From positions 248,001 through 312,000 of the forward strand of contig CAYGUV010000001.1 in the NCBI GenBank assembly GCA_964353185.1: a stretch of DNA of 64,000 nucleotides, written 5' to 3'. The DNA comes from GCA-2708415 sp964353185. Its GTDB lineage: Bacteria; Pseudomonadota; Alphaproteobacteria; Micavibrionales; Micavibrionaceae. Below the pieces are notes generated by a model that worked only from the letters and a program-made list of their open reading frames with translations, had not been told where the DNA came from and did no database searches. This document shows, one piece after another, positions 17,000 through 25,975 of the stretch. How positions within the stretch are numbered: position 1 is the first letter of the stretch; each line of letters starts with the position of its first letter. The translations under genes and the position numbers were made by a program.

Positions 17000-17751
17000 A
17001 ATGGATGAATCGTTTACGGATCATGCCGTTATTGGTTGTTGTTGCCGCGCTTTCTTTTGGAGTGCGCTTTGGTGAATTTATTTCTGGTGTCAATGAAAAA
17101 CCCGGTAGAGCAGTTGCACAAACCATGCCTCAAGATGGACTGGAAGCCGCAACACAGACCGCACAATTGGCTGATATAAAACCTGATGATGATGAACAGC
17201 TAATGGAAGTTATAGAGGCCGCCACCGATGAGGAGCCACGAACGGCCCCTGTCAGGCAAGATATAACAACATCTGAACCGATTTATAATTGGCGTGATGC
17301 TGGTGATACAGATTTTGAATCATCGCCTGTGCGTATGGAATTATTTGAAGAATTAAAATCTCGCCGCACAACCCTTGATGCCAAAGCGCGCGAATTATCG
17401 GTGCGTGAAGCGTTACTCAAAGCAACTGAGCAAGAAATTGAACAAAAATATGAAGAGCTGTTATCGTTGCGCGCCGAAATTCAAGAACTTCTAGTTGAAC
17501 AAAACGAAGAAGAAAAAGCGCGCGTTGCCTCGCTTGTAAAAATTTATGAGGGCATGAAACCAAAAGATGCGGCACGCATTTTTAATACCTTAGATTTAGA
17601 TGTTCTTTTAAGCGTCGTATCAAAAATGTCAGAGCGTAAATCTGCCCCCGTTATTGCGTCGATGGATCCGGAACGGGCGCGAACCTTAACCATCATGTTG
17701 ATGGAGCAAAAGGCATTACCAACCTTATCCGATGACGGATTTAATTCTTAA
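16996..17751 (+). CDS. motE: MotE-type stator chaperone
   Basis: MotE proteins of alphaproteobacteria stabilise periplasmic motor proteins. The 251-aa protein has an N-terminal signal-anchor (about residues 9-27, RIMPLLVVVAALSFGVRFG), an acidic linker and a coiled coil (about 115-170, RRTTLDAKARELSVREALLK onwards). It ends with an MgtE-N-like helical domain (KIYEGMKPKDAARIFNTLD, then SERKSAPVIASMDPERA). This layout is characteristic. It overlaps the DUF6468 gene by ATGA and is followed by two MotB-like genes. Confidence 0.85.
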   Translation: MKWMNRLRIMPLLVVVAALSFGVRFGEFISGVNEKPGRAVAQTMPQDGLEAATQTAQLADIKPDDDEQLMEVIEAATDEEPRTAPVRQDITTSEPIYNWRDAGDTDFESSPVRMELFEELKSRRTTLDAKARELSVREALLKATEQEIEQKYEELLSLRAEIQELLVEQNEEEKARVASLVKIYEGMKPKDAARIFNTLDLDVLLSVVSKMSERKSAPVIASMDPERARTLTIMLMEQKALPTLSDDGFNS

Positions 17752-17755
17752 AAAG

Positions 17756-18493
17756 ATGGCTTTTCGAAAAAGACGCAGACGCAATCAAAATACAAATAAT
17801 AGTAGTGGCTCAAATTCTGGGCAAATGATGAATTTGTCTTTGTTCATTATGCTGCTCGCCTTTTTTATTGTGTTAAACAGCCTGTCTACTTACGAAGAAT
17901 TAAAATCTGAAAAAGTTCGCCGTAGTTTAAATATTACATTTAATAATAACATTGAAGAATCTAAACCTTCTAGCCGCCCTAGCATTGCAGATTCTTTGAG
18001 CGAGGGGCACACCTTTGATCGTATCGAAGGGTTGTTTCAATCCCAGATCACCAGTTTTGAATCAGAAAAAAGCCAACTTGCAGGGCGCATGCATATTACG
18101 TTGGAAAAAGATAAATTTGTGAATGCCATTACAACAAAAGATCAGATTGATATTTTTAAATACCCAACGCGCCGTGAATCGCGTGATAATTTTTTTCTAC
18201 CCACGTTGGTTTCCTTGGCCAAAGCAGACATAAATGGCGCGCCAACACGACTTGAAATTGTCTTTCATACATCCGAAAATCCATCAATATTACAAAATGA
18301 AAACCCGCAAATTATTTTAGAAGATATTAATCAAATCGGTAATATTGCACAGATATTAGAGGCGCAAGGCTTGCCGCAAAAACTTCTTAATATTAGTCTT
18401 GAAAAAGGTGACCCTGATATTGTTGACTTAAACTTCATAAAATATGTTCCGTTCGCGCCAGTTATTTCGGAAGAGGAGGCGGGGGCACAATGA
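17756..18493 (+). CDS. MotB-like protein lacking the ion-binding Asp and OmpA domain
   Basis: From the ATG at 17756 (245 aa; an ATG at 17732 would add eight residues and overlap motE) the protein has a basic N-terminus (FRKRRRRNQNTNN) and one membrane helix, MNLSLFIMLLAFFIVLNSLS. The helix aligns with the MotB helix of the next gene but has no Asp where MotB carries its proton acceptor. The remaining 190 residues have no recognisable peptidoglycan-binding OmpA motif. It overlaps the true MotB by ATGA. A stator partner or periplasmic motor component is the likely role, inferred from helix pattern and context. Confidence 0.6.
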   Translation: MAFRKRRRRNQNTNNSSGSNSGQMMNLSLFIMLLAFFIVLNSLSTYEELKSEKVRRSLNITFNNNIEESKPSSRPSIADSLSEGHTFDRIEGLFQSQITSFESEKSQLAGRMHITLEKDKFVNAITTKDQIDIFKYPTRRESRDNFFLPTLVSLAKADINGAPTRLEIVFHTSENPSILQNENPQIILEDINQIGNIAQILEAQGLPQKLLNISLEKGDPDIVDLNFIKYVPFAPVISEEEAGAQ

Positions 18494-19326
18494 AGGAAGA
18501 AAAAAACAAGGACGGCAAAAACAAGGACGAAAAAAATAAACAATCCGCAGAGGTCGCCTCCGAAAAAAATAGCCATAAAATTCGCCGTTTTGTAAGACGT
18601 AAAGATGACCCTCAAGGGTCAAGCACCAGTATGTGGCTCATCTCTTTCACAGATGTCATGGCATTAATGTTAACATTCTTTGTTTTGCTTTTTGCCATGT
18701 CAAATCCGGATCAGGAAAAATTTGAACAATTCAAAGAAAATATTCAAAAAAACTTTAATAAATTTGATGGCGAAAACCTAAACCGAGGGTCGGAAGATAG
18801 TATAAACATCGCACGTGTTAATTTTAATAAGGCGCTAGATATTCAATATCTAGAAGTGCTTATAAAAAATTTAGTCTCCCAAAACCCTGAGCTGGGTCAA
18901 ATTACTGTCATGCAAAATGCAGGGCTATTAATTTTATCCATGCCCCAAGAAATGCTTTTTGAAAGCGGGGGCGCAACAATCAAGGCGGAGGCAACACGCA
19001 CCCTCAATGCATTGGTGAATAGTTTGCGCCGCATTCGTAATTCTATTGAAGTTGTTGGGCATACGGACCCACGGCCTGTTACATCGGGCGCGTTTGCGTC
19101 CAATTGGGAATTGTCTTTAACACGCGCGGCAAACGTTGCGGCATTGCTGAAAAACTTAGGGTACGATGAAGAAATTCGAATTAAGGGATATGCCAGCGGA
19201 CGATTTAACGATTTGTCAGAAGATTTCTCCCAACAGGCGCGTATGGATTTATCGCGCCGTGTGGATATTATCATTCGTGAAGATGATGGAAACCGCGCAA
19301 AACTATTCGATATTGGGTTACCTTAA
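18490..19326 (+). CDS. motB: Flagellar motor stator protein MotB (OmpA domain)
   Basis: MotB anchors the stator to peptidoglycan and carries the proton-conducting Asp. The 278-aa protein has a Lys-rich cytoplasmic start (residues 1-40), the stator helix MWLISFTDVMALMLTFFVLL with Asp55, a periplasmic plug/linker and a C-terminal OmpA domain. The OmpA motifs are VVGHTDPRPV, LSLTRAANVAALL and a final SRRVDIIIR. Position and Asp support a real stator B subunit. No motA lies nearby in this window. It overlaps the previous gene by ATGA. Confidence 0.88.
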   Translation: MKEEKNKDGKNKDEKNKQSAEVASEKNSHKIRRFVRRKDDPQGSSTSMWLISFTDVMALMLTFFVLLFAMSNPDQEKFEQFKENIQKNFNKFDGENLNRGSEDSINIARVNFNKALDIQYLEVLIKNLVSQNPELGQITVMQNAGLLILSMPQEMLFESGGATIKAEATRTLNALVNSLRRIRNSIEVVGHTDPRPVTSGAFASNWELSLTRAANVAALLKNLGYDEEIRIKGYASGRFNDLSEDFSQQARMDLSRRVDIIIREDDGNRAKLFDIGLP

Positions 19327-19405
19327 TATAAAAATATTGTTAAAATCGGGGGGCGGATTTCCTTGTCACCTTGTTCTTAGCGCCCCTTTGTGGCAATTTT
19401 TAAAG

Positions 19406-22327
19406 ATGATTTTATTCAAGTCAATCAGGCTTTTAAGCGTATTTTTATTCATATTTGTCATGGGCGGCATGTCCACGACAATATACGCGCAAGATGCTGT
19501 CCAAATTCGCGGTAGCGATCATGATGGCTATTCCCGTCTTGTGATGGAATGGCCGCAATCTGTTTCGTTTGAAGTGTCGCAAAATAACGATCAAATAGAA
19601 ATTAAATTTGATAAAGCTGCAACGGCCGACGTAACGGCGATTAATCAAAAAACATTGCGTAATATTGGTGGGGTCGCTTCCGTTACCTCTGATCCATTAA
19701 CCTTAGCAATAAACGTTGTTCCCAACGCCAAATATCGTGATTTTAAAATTGGCAAGCGTGTCATGTTAGATGTCTATGACAGTGAAGGCACACCTGAGCC
19801 AGCCGCCCAAACAAGCCAAGTGTCCACACCGCCAAACACGCCAGCTGAGCTTGAAACAAATAATGATACGCCTGCACCATCAAACGAAAATTTACAACAG
19901 GTCAATGAAGCGGGCGCATCACCTGAACAAACCGCACCATCAAAAATTTCTGGCAATCAACCCCATTTGATAACAGTAAGCGGAACGCAAGCAATTGGTA
20001 TGGCGGCATTTGAACGCGCAGGATTTTTGTGGCTTATTTTTGATCAAGCGTCTTTAAGAACACCCCCTGTTTTATCTGGCCCAAATGCAGAGTCATTTCC
20101 GCCTTTAGAAAAGATAGAGGTGGGCATTGATAATGGAGGCACCGCCTACCGCATGCCAAAACCCGAAGGGTATTATTTTTATGGTGAAGGCGGCGGTATT
20201 TTGTGGCGACTCGTCATGACGCCAACACCACGTGATACAAAGGCAAGCGCCCCAGTCATAACACCAAGTTCCAATTTATTATGGCCGATGGCCAGTGCGG
20301 CCAAAATAATAAAATTTGAAGATCCTATCGTCGGGGACGAAGTTAGTGTTGCAACGGTTACATCAGCAGAAGATTTTTCTGGAATGTCCCGTGAATATGT
20401 AGAATTTGAAACATTCACCTCCCCCATTGGGTTGGCTTTTGCTCCGCGCGCTGATGACATTACCATCACAAAAAATACGGATGGGGTTGAAATATCAAAA
20501 CCAAATGGATTGGCCGTATCACCAACAAAAGATATTGCCGCAACGGCATTGAAAGATGACCTAACCCGCGAAGAAGAAATCTTTGTCGCAGAAGACAGCC
20601 CCAGTCAAATTAACCCAATCTATGATTTTAACAGATGGCAAATGGGCGGTTTAAACGCGCTTGATCAAAATCGTAAAGTCTTGATGTCCAGCCTGAATAA
20701 TAAAAATGGTGCCGCCAAAGCAGAAGACCTCATTACATTAGCAAAATTAAATATCGCGAATGATAGAGGGCCAGAAGCCTTGGGATTACTGCGTGTTGCG
20801 GCAGTTGAGCTACCCGGTATTGACGAAAGTCCGGAATTTGTATCCTTAAGGGCGGCTGCCTCTGCGCTTTCTGGACATTACGAAGATGCGTTAAAAGATT
20901 ATCAAATGCCTGCGCTTATCAATTTTAATGAAACAAATTATTGGAAGGCATATTCCCTTGCAGGGTTAGAAGACTGGGTTCAGGCCGAACAAGTGATGCC
21001 GCCTGATCTGCGCGTTTTAAAAACATATCCAAACCCTATAAGGGAGCCAATAACACTATCTTTAGCAGAAACATCTTTGCGGGCAGGGCGGTTAAATACC
21101 GCGCAAGATTTATTAGAAAGCCTTGAACCAGATTATCCTAAGATGTCTTTTTCCCGTCAATCGGCGTGGCAGTATTTGAATGGAGAGCTTGAGCGTCAAA
21201 AAGGTAATTTTGACCGCGCGATGGATAATTGGTCTCCACTTCTAACGGGGGATGATGATTATTACCGCGCCAAGGCGGGGTTGTCCGTCACCAGAATGCA
21301 GCTTGAGCGAGAAAAAATAACCCCCGAAAAGGCGATTGATCGCTTGGAAGGACTTCGTTATGCATGGCGCGGGGATGAGTTAGAGAGCTTAATTAATTAT
21401 CGCCTAGGCGAATTATATATTGCCAATAACGACTATCTTAAAGGGCTTTCCGTTTTGCGTAATGCGGTTTCTATTTCGCCAAATGCCAAAGTTACGGAAG
21501 AGATTACAAATTATATGACCTCAACATTTCGTAAGATTTTTACTGATGGGGAATTGGATAACGTCTCCCCCATTGATGCCGTCAGCATCTATGAAGAGTT
21601 TAAAGAGCTGACCCCCATAGGCGCAGAAGGTGACTTATTTATTCAAAACTTAGCCGAACGTTTGGTTGAAATGGATTTACTTGAACGCGCTACAGGCTTG
21701 CTCGACCATCAAGTAACCCATAGATTAAAAGGGGATGAGCGTGCCAAAGTTGCCATTCGACTGGGCGCGATTAGACTATTGAACAACCAATATGATGGGG
21801 CATTGGCCGCATTAGACACTGCATCGACCACCTTGAATGCGGGCGGCCAAGCCGATCCTTTTAAAATGCGGGAGATTAATTTATTACGCGCACGCGCCCT
21901 TTCAAAATTAAACAGGTCTAACGCGGCGTTAAGTATTCTTCAAAATATGAAAGAAGATAAAGATGTTATTCGATTGCGCGCAGATATTGCGTGGGCCGCA
22001 GGTCAGTGGGATGTTGCCGCGTCCGCGTTTGAGAAATTAATCCTTTCAGAAAATGTTTCCCAATCTGCCCCCCCATCAGAATACGCATCAAAGCTTATCT
22101 TAAACAGAGCGATCGCCTTAAACTTGGCGGGGGAGCGATCCGCCCTAGATAATATTGCCCGCGAATATGGCGATGTCATGCGCCAAAGTGATAGCGCGCA
22201 AATATTCGAACTGGTTACGCGCCCACGTAATTTGGGCTTGCTCGATAATAGAGAAACTATCACCTCGCTTATATCCGAAGTCGATTTATTTGGTGGGTTT
22301 TTGGAAAACTACAAAAGCACAAAATAA
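19406..22327 (+). CDS. Secreted AMIN-like/TPR protein of the flagellar motor operon
   Basis: The frame is open further upstream, but the ATG at 19406 starts a clear Sec signal peptide (MILFKSIRLLSVFLFIFVMG, cleavage near YAQDA), giving 973 aa. After it comes a beta-rich region like an AMIN domain (residues about 25-125, GYSRLVMEWPQSVSFEV). Next is a Pro/Thr-rich linker, then a second beta region. From about residue 430 to the end there are many helical TPR-like repeats (for example LARAGRLNTAQDLL-type and LYIANNDYLKGLSVLRNA). AMIN domains bind peptidoglycan or cell-wall partners. Placed 79 bp after motB, it is a candidate periplasmic scaffold. The function is not known. Confidence 0.7.
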   Translation: MILFKSIRLLSVFLFIFVMGGMSTTIYAQDAVQIRGSDHDGYSRLVMEWPQSVSFEVSQNNDQIEIKFDKAATADVTAINQKTLRNIGGVASVTSDPLTLAINVVPNAKYRDFKIGKRVMLDVYDSEGTPEPAAQTSQVSTPPNTPAELETNNDTPAPSNENLQQVNEAGASPEQTAPSKISGNQPHLITVSGTQAIGMAAFERAGFLWLIFDQASLRTPPVLSGPNAESFPPLEKIEVGIDNGGTAYRMPKPEGYYFYGEGGGILWRLVMTPTPRDTKASAPVITPSSNLLWPMASAAKIIKFEDPIVGDEVSVATVTSAEDFSGMSREYVEFETFTSPIGLAFAPRADDITITKNTDGVEISKPNGLAVSPTKDIAATALKDDLTREEEIFVAEDSPSQINPIYDFNRWQMGGLNALDQNRKVLMSSLNNKNGAAKAEDLITLAKLNIANDRGPEALGLLRVAAVELPGIDESPEFVSLRAAASALSGHYEDALKDYQMPALINFNETNYWKAYSLAGLEDWVQAEQVMPPDLRVLKTYPNPIREPITLSLAETSLRAGRLNTAQDLLESLEPDYPKMSFSRQSAWQYLNGELERQKGNFDRAMDNWSPLLTGDDDYYRAKAGLSVTRMQLEREKITPEKAIDRLEGLRYAWRGDELESLINYRLGELYIANNDYLKGLSVLRNAVSISPNAKVTEEITNYMTSTFRKIFTDGELDNVSPIDAVSIYEEFKELTPIGAEGDLFIQNLAERLVEMDLLERATGLLDHQVTHRLKGDERAKVAIRLGAIRLLNNQYDGALAALDTASTTLNAGGQADPFKMREINLLRARALSKLNRSNAALSILQNMKEDKDVIRLRADIAWAAGQWDVAASAFEKLILSENVSQSAPPSEYASKLILNRAIALNLAGERSALDNIAREYGDVMRQSDSAQIFELVTRPRNLGLLDNRETITSLISEVDLFGGFLENYKSTK

Positions 22328-22366
22328 AGAATTGCGTTTAACGCGTATCTGATATACATTTAATTC

Positions 22367-22663
22367 ATGGATAGATTATATGTTATTTTTCATACTGCGG
22401 CGGCTAAGGCACGTCATGGTAAGGACTCTTTTGTTTGCAGCTCACTAAAAATCTGCGCGGGCTGGCAAGCTTTAGAAACTAATGGGTATAGCAAAGCGTA
22501 TCGTGCAGGAAAGGTGGCCTGTATCACAGGAATATTTATCGCCAGCGCCTTTGGCTTGAACCTCGAAGGGCTAATTGGCGCAGGGTTGGGCTTAACGGAT
22601 GAGCTTTCATTCTTATCCCGAATGGGGGAGGATGTCAGCGCACCATCCAAAGATATTGCGTAA
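22367..22663 (+). CDS. Hypothetical small protein
   Basis: A 98-aa frame following the AMIN/TPR gene by 39 bp. It has a hydrophobic, Gly-rich stretch (about residues 50-75, VACITGIFIASAFGLNLEG) flanked by polar ends. There is no ribosome site I can see and no family I recognise. A shorter antisense frame covers the same bases, but this strand agrees with the upstream operon. It ends 2 bp from the convergent Lrp gene. It could be a real small membrane protein or a chance frame. Confidence 0.4.
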   Translation: MDRLYVIFHTAAAKARHGKDSFVCSSLKICAGWQALETNGYSKAYRAGKVACITGIFIASAFGLNLEGLIGAGLGLTDELSFLSRMGEDVSAPSKDIA

Positions 22664-22665
22664 TG

Positions 22666-23118
22666 TTACCCGCGTAAATCTTTTGGGCTTTCCATGCAAA
22701 TATGGGTCGTGATCTTATCCACCTTTGGGATTGTGCCTAAAATATCAGTATGAAAATCTTTATATGCCTCAAGGTCCGATACCTCCACCCGCAATAAATA
22801 TTCAAATGATCCGGTAATATTGTGACATTCCGTCACGGCTTTAGCTTCATTGATAATACGTTCAAAATTTTCTTGGTCTTGCTTTTGATGACTACTTAGG
22901 CCGACTGTAATAAACGCGATAATATTGATGCCTAATTTTTGGGAATCAATAACGGCGCGATACCCTTTAATAATTTTCCGCTTTTCCAAATCTTGAACAC
23001 GGCGCAAACATGCCGAAGGGGACAATCCCACTTTTTCGGCCAAATGCAAATTGCTGATGCGACCATCTAAGTTAAGGGCGCGCAATATATTTTTATCTAT
23101 TGGGTCTAAATCAATCAT
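22666..23118 (-). CDS. Lrp/AsnC-family transcriptional regulator
   Basis: From the ATG at 23118 (150 aa; ATG at 23148 would add ten) the protein begins like family members (MIDLDPIDKNILRAL). It has the N-terminal winged HTH (about residues 5-60, SNLHLAEKVGLSPSACLRRV) and the C-terminal RAM effector domain (IAFITVGLSSHQ, ITGSFEYLLRVEVSDLEAY). Such proteins sense amino acids. It is divergent from a LysE-type exporter 43-73 bp away, a common pairing in which the regulator controls amino-acid export. Confidence 0.9.
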   Translation of the reverse strand: MIDLDPIDKNILRALNLDGRISNLHLAEKVGLSPSACLRRVQDLEKRKIIKGYRAVIDSQKLGINIIAFITVGLSSHQKQDQENFERIINEAKAVTECHNITGSFEYLLRVEVSDLEAYKDFHTDILGTIPKVDKITTHICMESPKDLRG

Positions 23119-23190
23119 ATATTGCAAATTATAAGTTAATATTCGCATAATAACAACTTAATTCTGTTCTATAGCGAATATATTGTTTGT

Positions 23191-23793
23191 ATGACTTATG
23201 AACTTTTAATTGGCTTGGCCATTTTTGCTTTTGTGACCTCGATTACGCCGGGGCCGAACAATTTAATGTTAATGGCATCGGGCCTTAACTTTGGAATGCG
23301 GCGCACTTTGCCACATATGTTTGGCGTCGGGGTGGGGTTTACCCTGATGATTTTCTTAATTGGCGTTGGGCTGAATGAAATCTTAGAAAGCTACCCGCAA
23401 TTAAACATTTTTTTGAGCGTCATAAGCTTTCTATTCTTGCTGTATCTGGCTTATAAAATTGCCAATGCCGGAACAATAAAAGACAATAAGACCGCGCAAG
23501 AGGACAAGCCGATTAGCTTCCTCCAAGCCGCCGCGTTTCAATGGACAAACCCCAAAGCATGGGTTATGTGCCTCAGTGCAACCGCGACTTATTCATCCGA
23601 TGAAGCCACCATCTTAACATATGCATTAATTGCGTTGATATTTGGCCTGATAAATCTGCCGTCCGTGTCGGTATGGGTATGCTTGGGCGCAAAATTAAAA
23701 GCTTTTTTCAATACACCTTTTAGAATAAAAGCCTTCAACTACACTGCCGCCTTTTTGTTAATCGCGACGATGATCCCGATGTTGATTGGATAA
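23191..23793 (+). CDS. LysE-family amino acid exporter
   Basis: A 200-aa membrane protein with about six hydrophobic helices. The start contains the family hallmark ITPGPNNLMLMASGLNFGMRR split over the first loop, and the centre has FQWTNPKAWVMCLSATATY. LysE/RhtB proteins export amino acids or homoserine lactone-like compounds. The divergent Lrp regulator supports amino-acid export, but the substrate cannot be read from sequence. Confidence 0.92.
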   Translation: MTYELLIGLAIFAFVTSITPGPNNLMLMASGLNFGMRRTLPHMFGVGVGFTLMIFLIGVGLNEILESYPQLNIFLSVISFLFLLYLAYKIANAGTIKDNKTAQEDKPISFLQAAAFQWTNPKAWVMCLSATATYSSDEATILTYALIALIFGLINLPSVSVWVCLGAKLKAFFNTPFRIKAFNYTAAFLLIATMIPMLIG

Positions 23794-23816
23794 AAATTGA
23801 CATAACATCAAACTTT

Positions 23817-24182
23817 GTGTTTTATGACATGATGAAAAACACACGCTATAACCCAAAAAAAGAAAAGACATTCGAAAGACTTCTTCTTGCACAGAAGTGG
23901 TTAGATGCTGCAAAGGGGGCATTTGCAGTGGGCGCAATTGCCTGTGTAGTTGGGGCATTTGTTTCTAAAGATTACAAGGCAGAATTTTTAACGGCTGCGG
24001 TTGGGTCTGCTGGATTTTGTTATTTTGCGATAAGACCTTCACGAGAGATATCTACAAAATTAACCGCAAGATATAGAGAAGCTCTAGCAAATGAAACATA
24101 TCAAAAGCCTGAAGAGACAGGCGTTTATGACTTAACTGTTGAAGATTTAGCTAATCAACAAACACCCCCAACCATACACTAG
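23817..24182 (+). CDS. Hypothetical protein with two membrane segments
   Basis: A 121-aa frame with a basic, polar N-terminus, two hydrophobic segments (about residues 35-50 and 58-68, AVGAIACVVGAFV and TAAVGSAGFCYFAI) and a polar tail ending PPTIH. It starts 23 bp after lysE and stops 7 bp from convergent fliP. No family is recognised and no clear ribosome site is seen. Confidence 0.5.
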   Translation: MFYDMMKNTRYNPKKEKTFERLLLAQKWLDAAKGAFAVGAIACVVGAFVSKDYKAEFLTAAVGSAGFCYFAIRPSREISTKLTARYREALANETYQKPEETGVYDLTVEDLANQQTPPTIH

Positions 24183-24189
24183 TCAAAAG

Positions 24190-25041
24190 CTATCCCGCCC
24201 CAGTGGCAGAACTTAACGCTTGCCCTGTTGGGCCGTAGGATTGGATGAGGGAGCCTGAGACAAGGTACCACCCATCGACCAGCACGAAAAAGATAATCTT
24301 AAATGGCAGGGAAATCATAACAGGCGGTAACATCATCATACCCATCGACATCAGGATGGAAGCCGTGACCATATCAATAATTAGGAACGGCAAAAATAAC
24401 ATAAACCCAATCTCAAACGCGCGGCGCAATTCCGAAATCATGAAAGACGGGACAAGCACCTGTAGCGGTACATCCATCGGCTCGGCATATGGGCCGCTCT
24501 CACTCAGTTCAGTGAAAAGTTCTAAATCAGCTTCGCGGACATGCATCAACATAAATTCTTTGAACGGCTCAACCGTGCGTTCAAACGCGGTGACTTCATC
24601 AATGCTCTCTTCCATAAATGGTTGTAGGCCATTTTCATACGCGCTTTTGAATGTTGGCGCCATAATAAAAAATGTTAGGAACAAAGCGAGAGAGACCATA
24701 ACTGTATTGGGCGGAGTTTGTTGAATTCCCATCGCGGTTCGTAAAAAGGACAACACCACAATAATACGTGTAAATGATGTCATCATAATAAGAATAGATG
24801 GCGCAAGCGATAGAACCGTTAGGATTGCAACCAGTTGAATAACACGGCCCGTTACCGTGCCACCTTCACCATCACCAACATCAATCGTGATGGCTTGGGC
24901 AAGGGCGGGCGAATTGCTGAGGAAGAAAAGTATAAGTCCGCAAATTGTGGTAAATAAAAGATTATAAGCTAAAAAACGCGTTGTCTTTTTTGAAGGAAGA
25001 ATTTTTTTGAGCGTATTGTTCATTGAATTATTTTTTCTCAT
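24190..25041 (-). CDS. fliP: Flagellar export gate protein FliP
   Basis: FliP forms the core of the FliPQR export gate. The 283-aa protein has an N-terminal cleavable-type helix, then the conserved gate segments (LAPSILIMMTSFTRIIVVLSFLRTAM across the first helix, then QTPPNTVMVSLALFLTFF). Near the end come the PSFMISELRRAFEIGF motif and the last helices with MGMMMLPPVMISLPFK. The match is unambiguous. It overlaps fliO by 14 bp. Confidence 0.97.
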   Translation of the reverse strand: MRKNNSMNNTLKKILPSKKTTRFLAYNLLFTTICGLILFFLSNSPALAQAITIDVGDGEGGTVTGRVIQLVAILTVLSLAPSILIMMTSFTRIIVVLSFLRTAMGIQQTPPNTVMVSLALFLTFFIMAPTFKSAYENGLQPFMEESIDEVTAFERTVEPFKEFMLMHVREADLELFTELSESGPYAEPMDVPLQVLVPSFMISELRRAFEIGFMLFLPFLIIDMVTASILMSMGMMMLPPVMISLPFKIIFFVLVDGWYLVSGSLIQSYGPTGQALSSATGAG

Positions 25042-25312
25042 CCATCGGGGGCGGCGTAATATTTGATTCTATTATAGTATCCCCGTTCGCATTTAAAAGC
25101 ATAAGATGCTGTTTATCATCACATTGTATAATGGCCGCCTTATGCTTGGCATCGATATTCATGACCTCGATAATTTTTAAACGGCGTTTTTTCCCCGTCA
25201 TGCCGCCCGTACGGTCCAATCCCAATCGTTTTAAAACAAATGCCAAACCGCCCATCAAGGACAACACAAAAACAAGTGCCGCAACAAATTTTATATAATC
25301 GGTAAAATCCAT
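25028..25312 (-). CDS. fliO: Flagellar biosynthesis protein FliO
   Basis: FliO helps assemble FliP into the export gate. The 94-aa protein has one N-terminal membrane helix (about residues 8-28) followed by a small basic domain (LGLDRTGGMTGKKRRLKIIE, then VMNIDAKHKAAIIQCDDKQHLML), the typical FliO pattern of one helix plus a KRRL-D-K..L-I core. It is short but complete. The position directly before fliP supports the call. Confidence 0.88.
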   Translation of the reverse strand: MDFTDYIKFVAALVFVLSLMGGLAFVLKRLGLDRTGGMTGKKRRLKIIEVMNIDAKHKAAIIQCDDKQHLMLLNANGDTIIESNITPPPMDEKK

Positions 25313-25320
25313 CTTATGGG

Positions 25321-25605
25321 TTAATCCTTAATATCGTATTCGGTTTTGAGATGACTTTGAAAATCTTTTAACGCCAATCCCAATTGCTCTAATTTACTAA
25401 TCATCACACTCATCGGCTCTTGCACTTTTGCCGCTTCTGCTGGGGGAAGGGACATGGCCGCATTACAAATCGTATCCACCTCATCATCTAAATGGCTGAG
25501 GTTTATAACCTCACCATCTTCAAGACGCGTCGTCGCCTCGGTTATAAAATCCGTTAATTCACCAAGTTTGTTTTTAATGGTCGTCGCGTTTGTCATGATC
25601 TTCAT
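25321..25605 (-). CDS. Small helical protein of the fliOP operon
   Basis: A 94-aa, all-helical, mildly acidic protein (for example KNKLGELTDFITEATTRLED and a KVQEPMSVMISKLEQLGL helix). It overlaps the 3' end of the FlhB-like gene and precedes fliO by 8 bp, so it is part of the flagellar operon. The pattern of two or three helices resembles small export chaperones such as FlgN or FliT, but there is no diagnostic motif. A second ATG three codons in (25596) is an alternative start. Confidence 0.6.
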   Translation of the reverse strand: MKIMTNATTIKNKLGELTDFITEATTRLEDGEVINLSHLDDEVDTICNAAMSLPPAEAAKVQEPMSVMISKLEQLGLALKDFQSHLKTEYDIKD

Positions 25606-25975
25606 TCATAGCATCTTTGAGGATGGCATCAAAGGGGTTGGGCTGTCCATTGGCACGATATACATAGGATAAAATTTCAGTAACCGCTAAAAACGCTTCG
25701 GAAGGGATCGGACTCTCTAATTCAATTTTTGCAAGAATTTCGGCCAAATCTGCATCACTGCGCACTTTAATGTCGTTTTCAAAGGCAATCTGCAAAATTT
25801 GCTCGGCAAGTTTTCCCCGTCCGGCGGCTGTAATCTGCGGTAATGCCTCATCATTTTCACCACCTTTCAGGGCAACAGCCGTCTGGCGAGCCGATTTTTC
25901 CTTTATATTTAAAGGCTTTAGCCGCTCATCGCCATTTTTGGCATAGCCATCATCAAAATTGTCGGTCATTGGCAC
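25574..25975 (-). CDS. FlhB C-terminal-domain homologue (FlhX/EscU-switch type)
   Basis: A 133-aa soluble protein matching the cytoplasmic C-terminal domain of FlhB: TAVALKGG, then ITAAGRGKLAEQILQIA, IKVRSDADLAEILAKIE and FLAVTEILSYVYRAN. Where FlhB has the self-cleaving NPTH, this protein has SARQ, so it cannot autocleave like FlhB. Similar stand-alone FlhX proteins can partly replace the FlhB C-domain in other bacteria. The start is at 25975 or the second ATG at 25969. The flgB sigma-54 promoter overlaps this start region. Full-length flhB is present at 28459. Confidence 0.85.
   Translation of the reverse strand: MPMTDNFDDGYAKNGDERLKPLNIKEKSARQTAVALKGGENDEALPQITAAGRGKLAEQILQIAFENDIKVRSDADLAEILAKIELESPIPSEAFLAVTEILSYVYRANGQPNPFDAILKDAMNEDHDKRDDH

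Noticed and set aside
24245..24724. 159-aa frame on the plus strand inside fliP
   Set aside because: Shadow of fliP, one of the most certain genes in the window.
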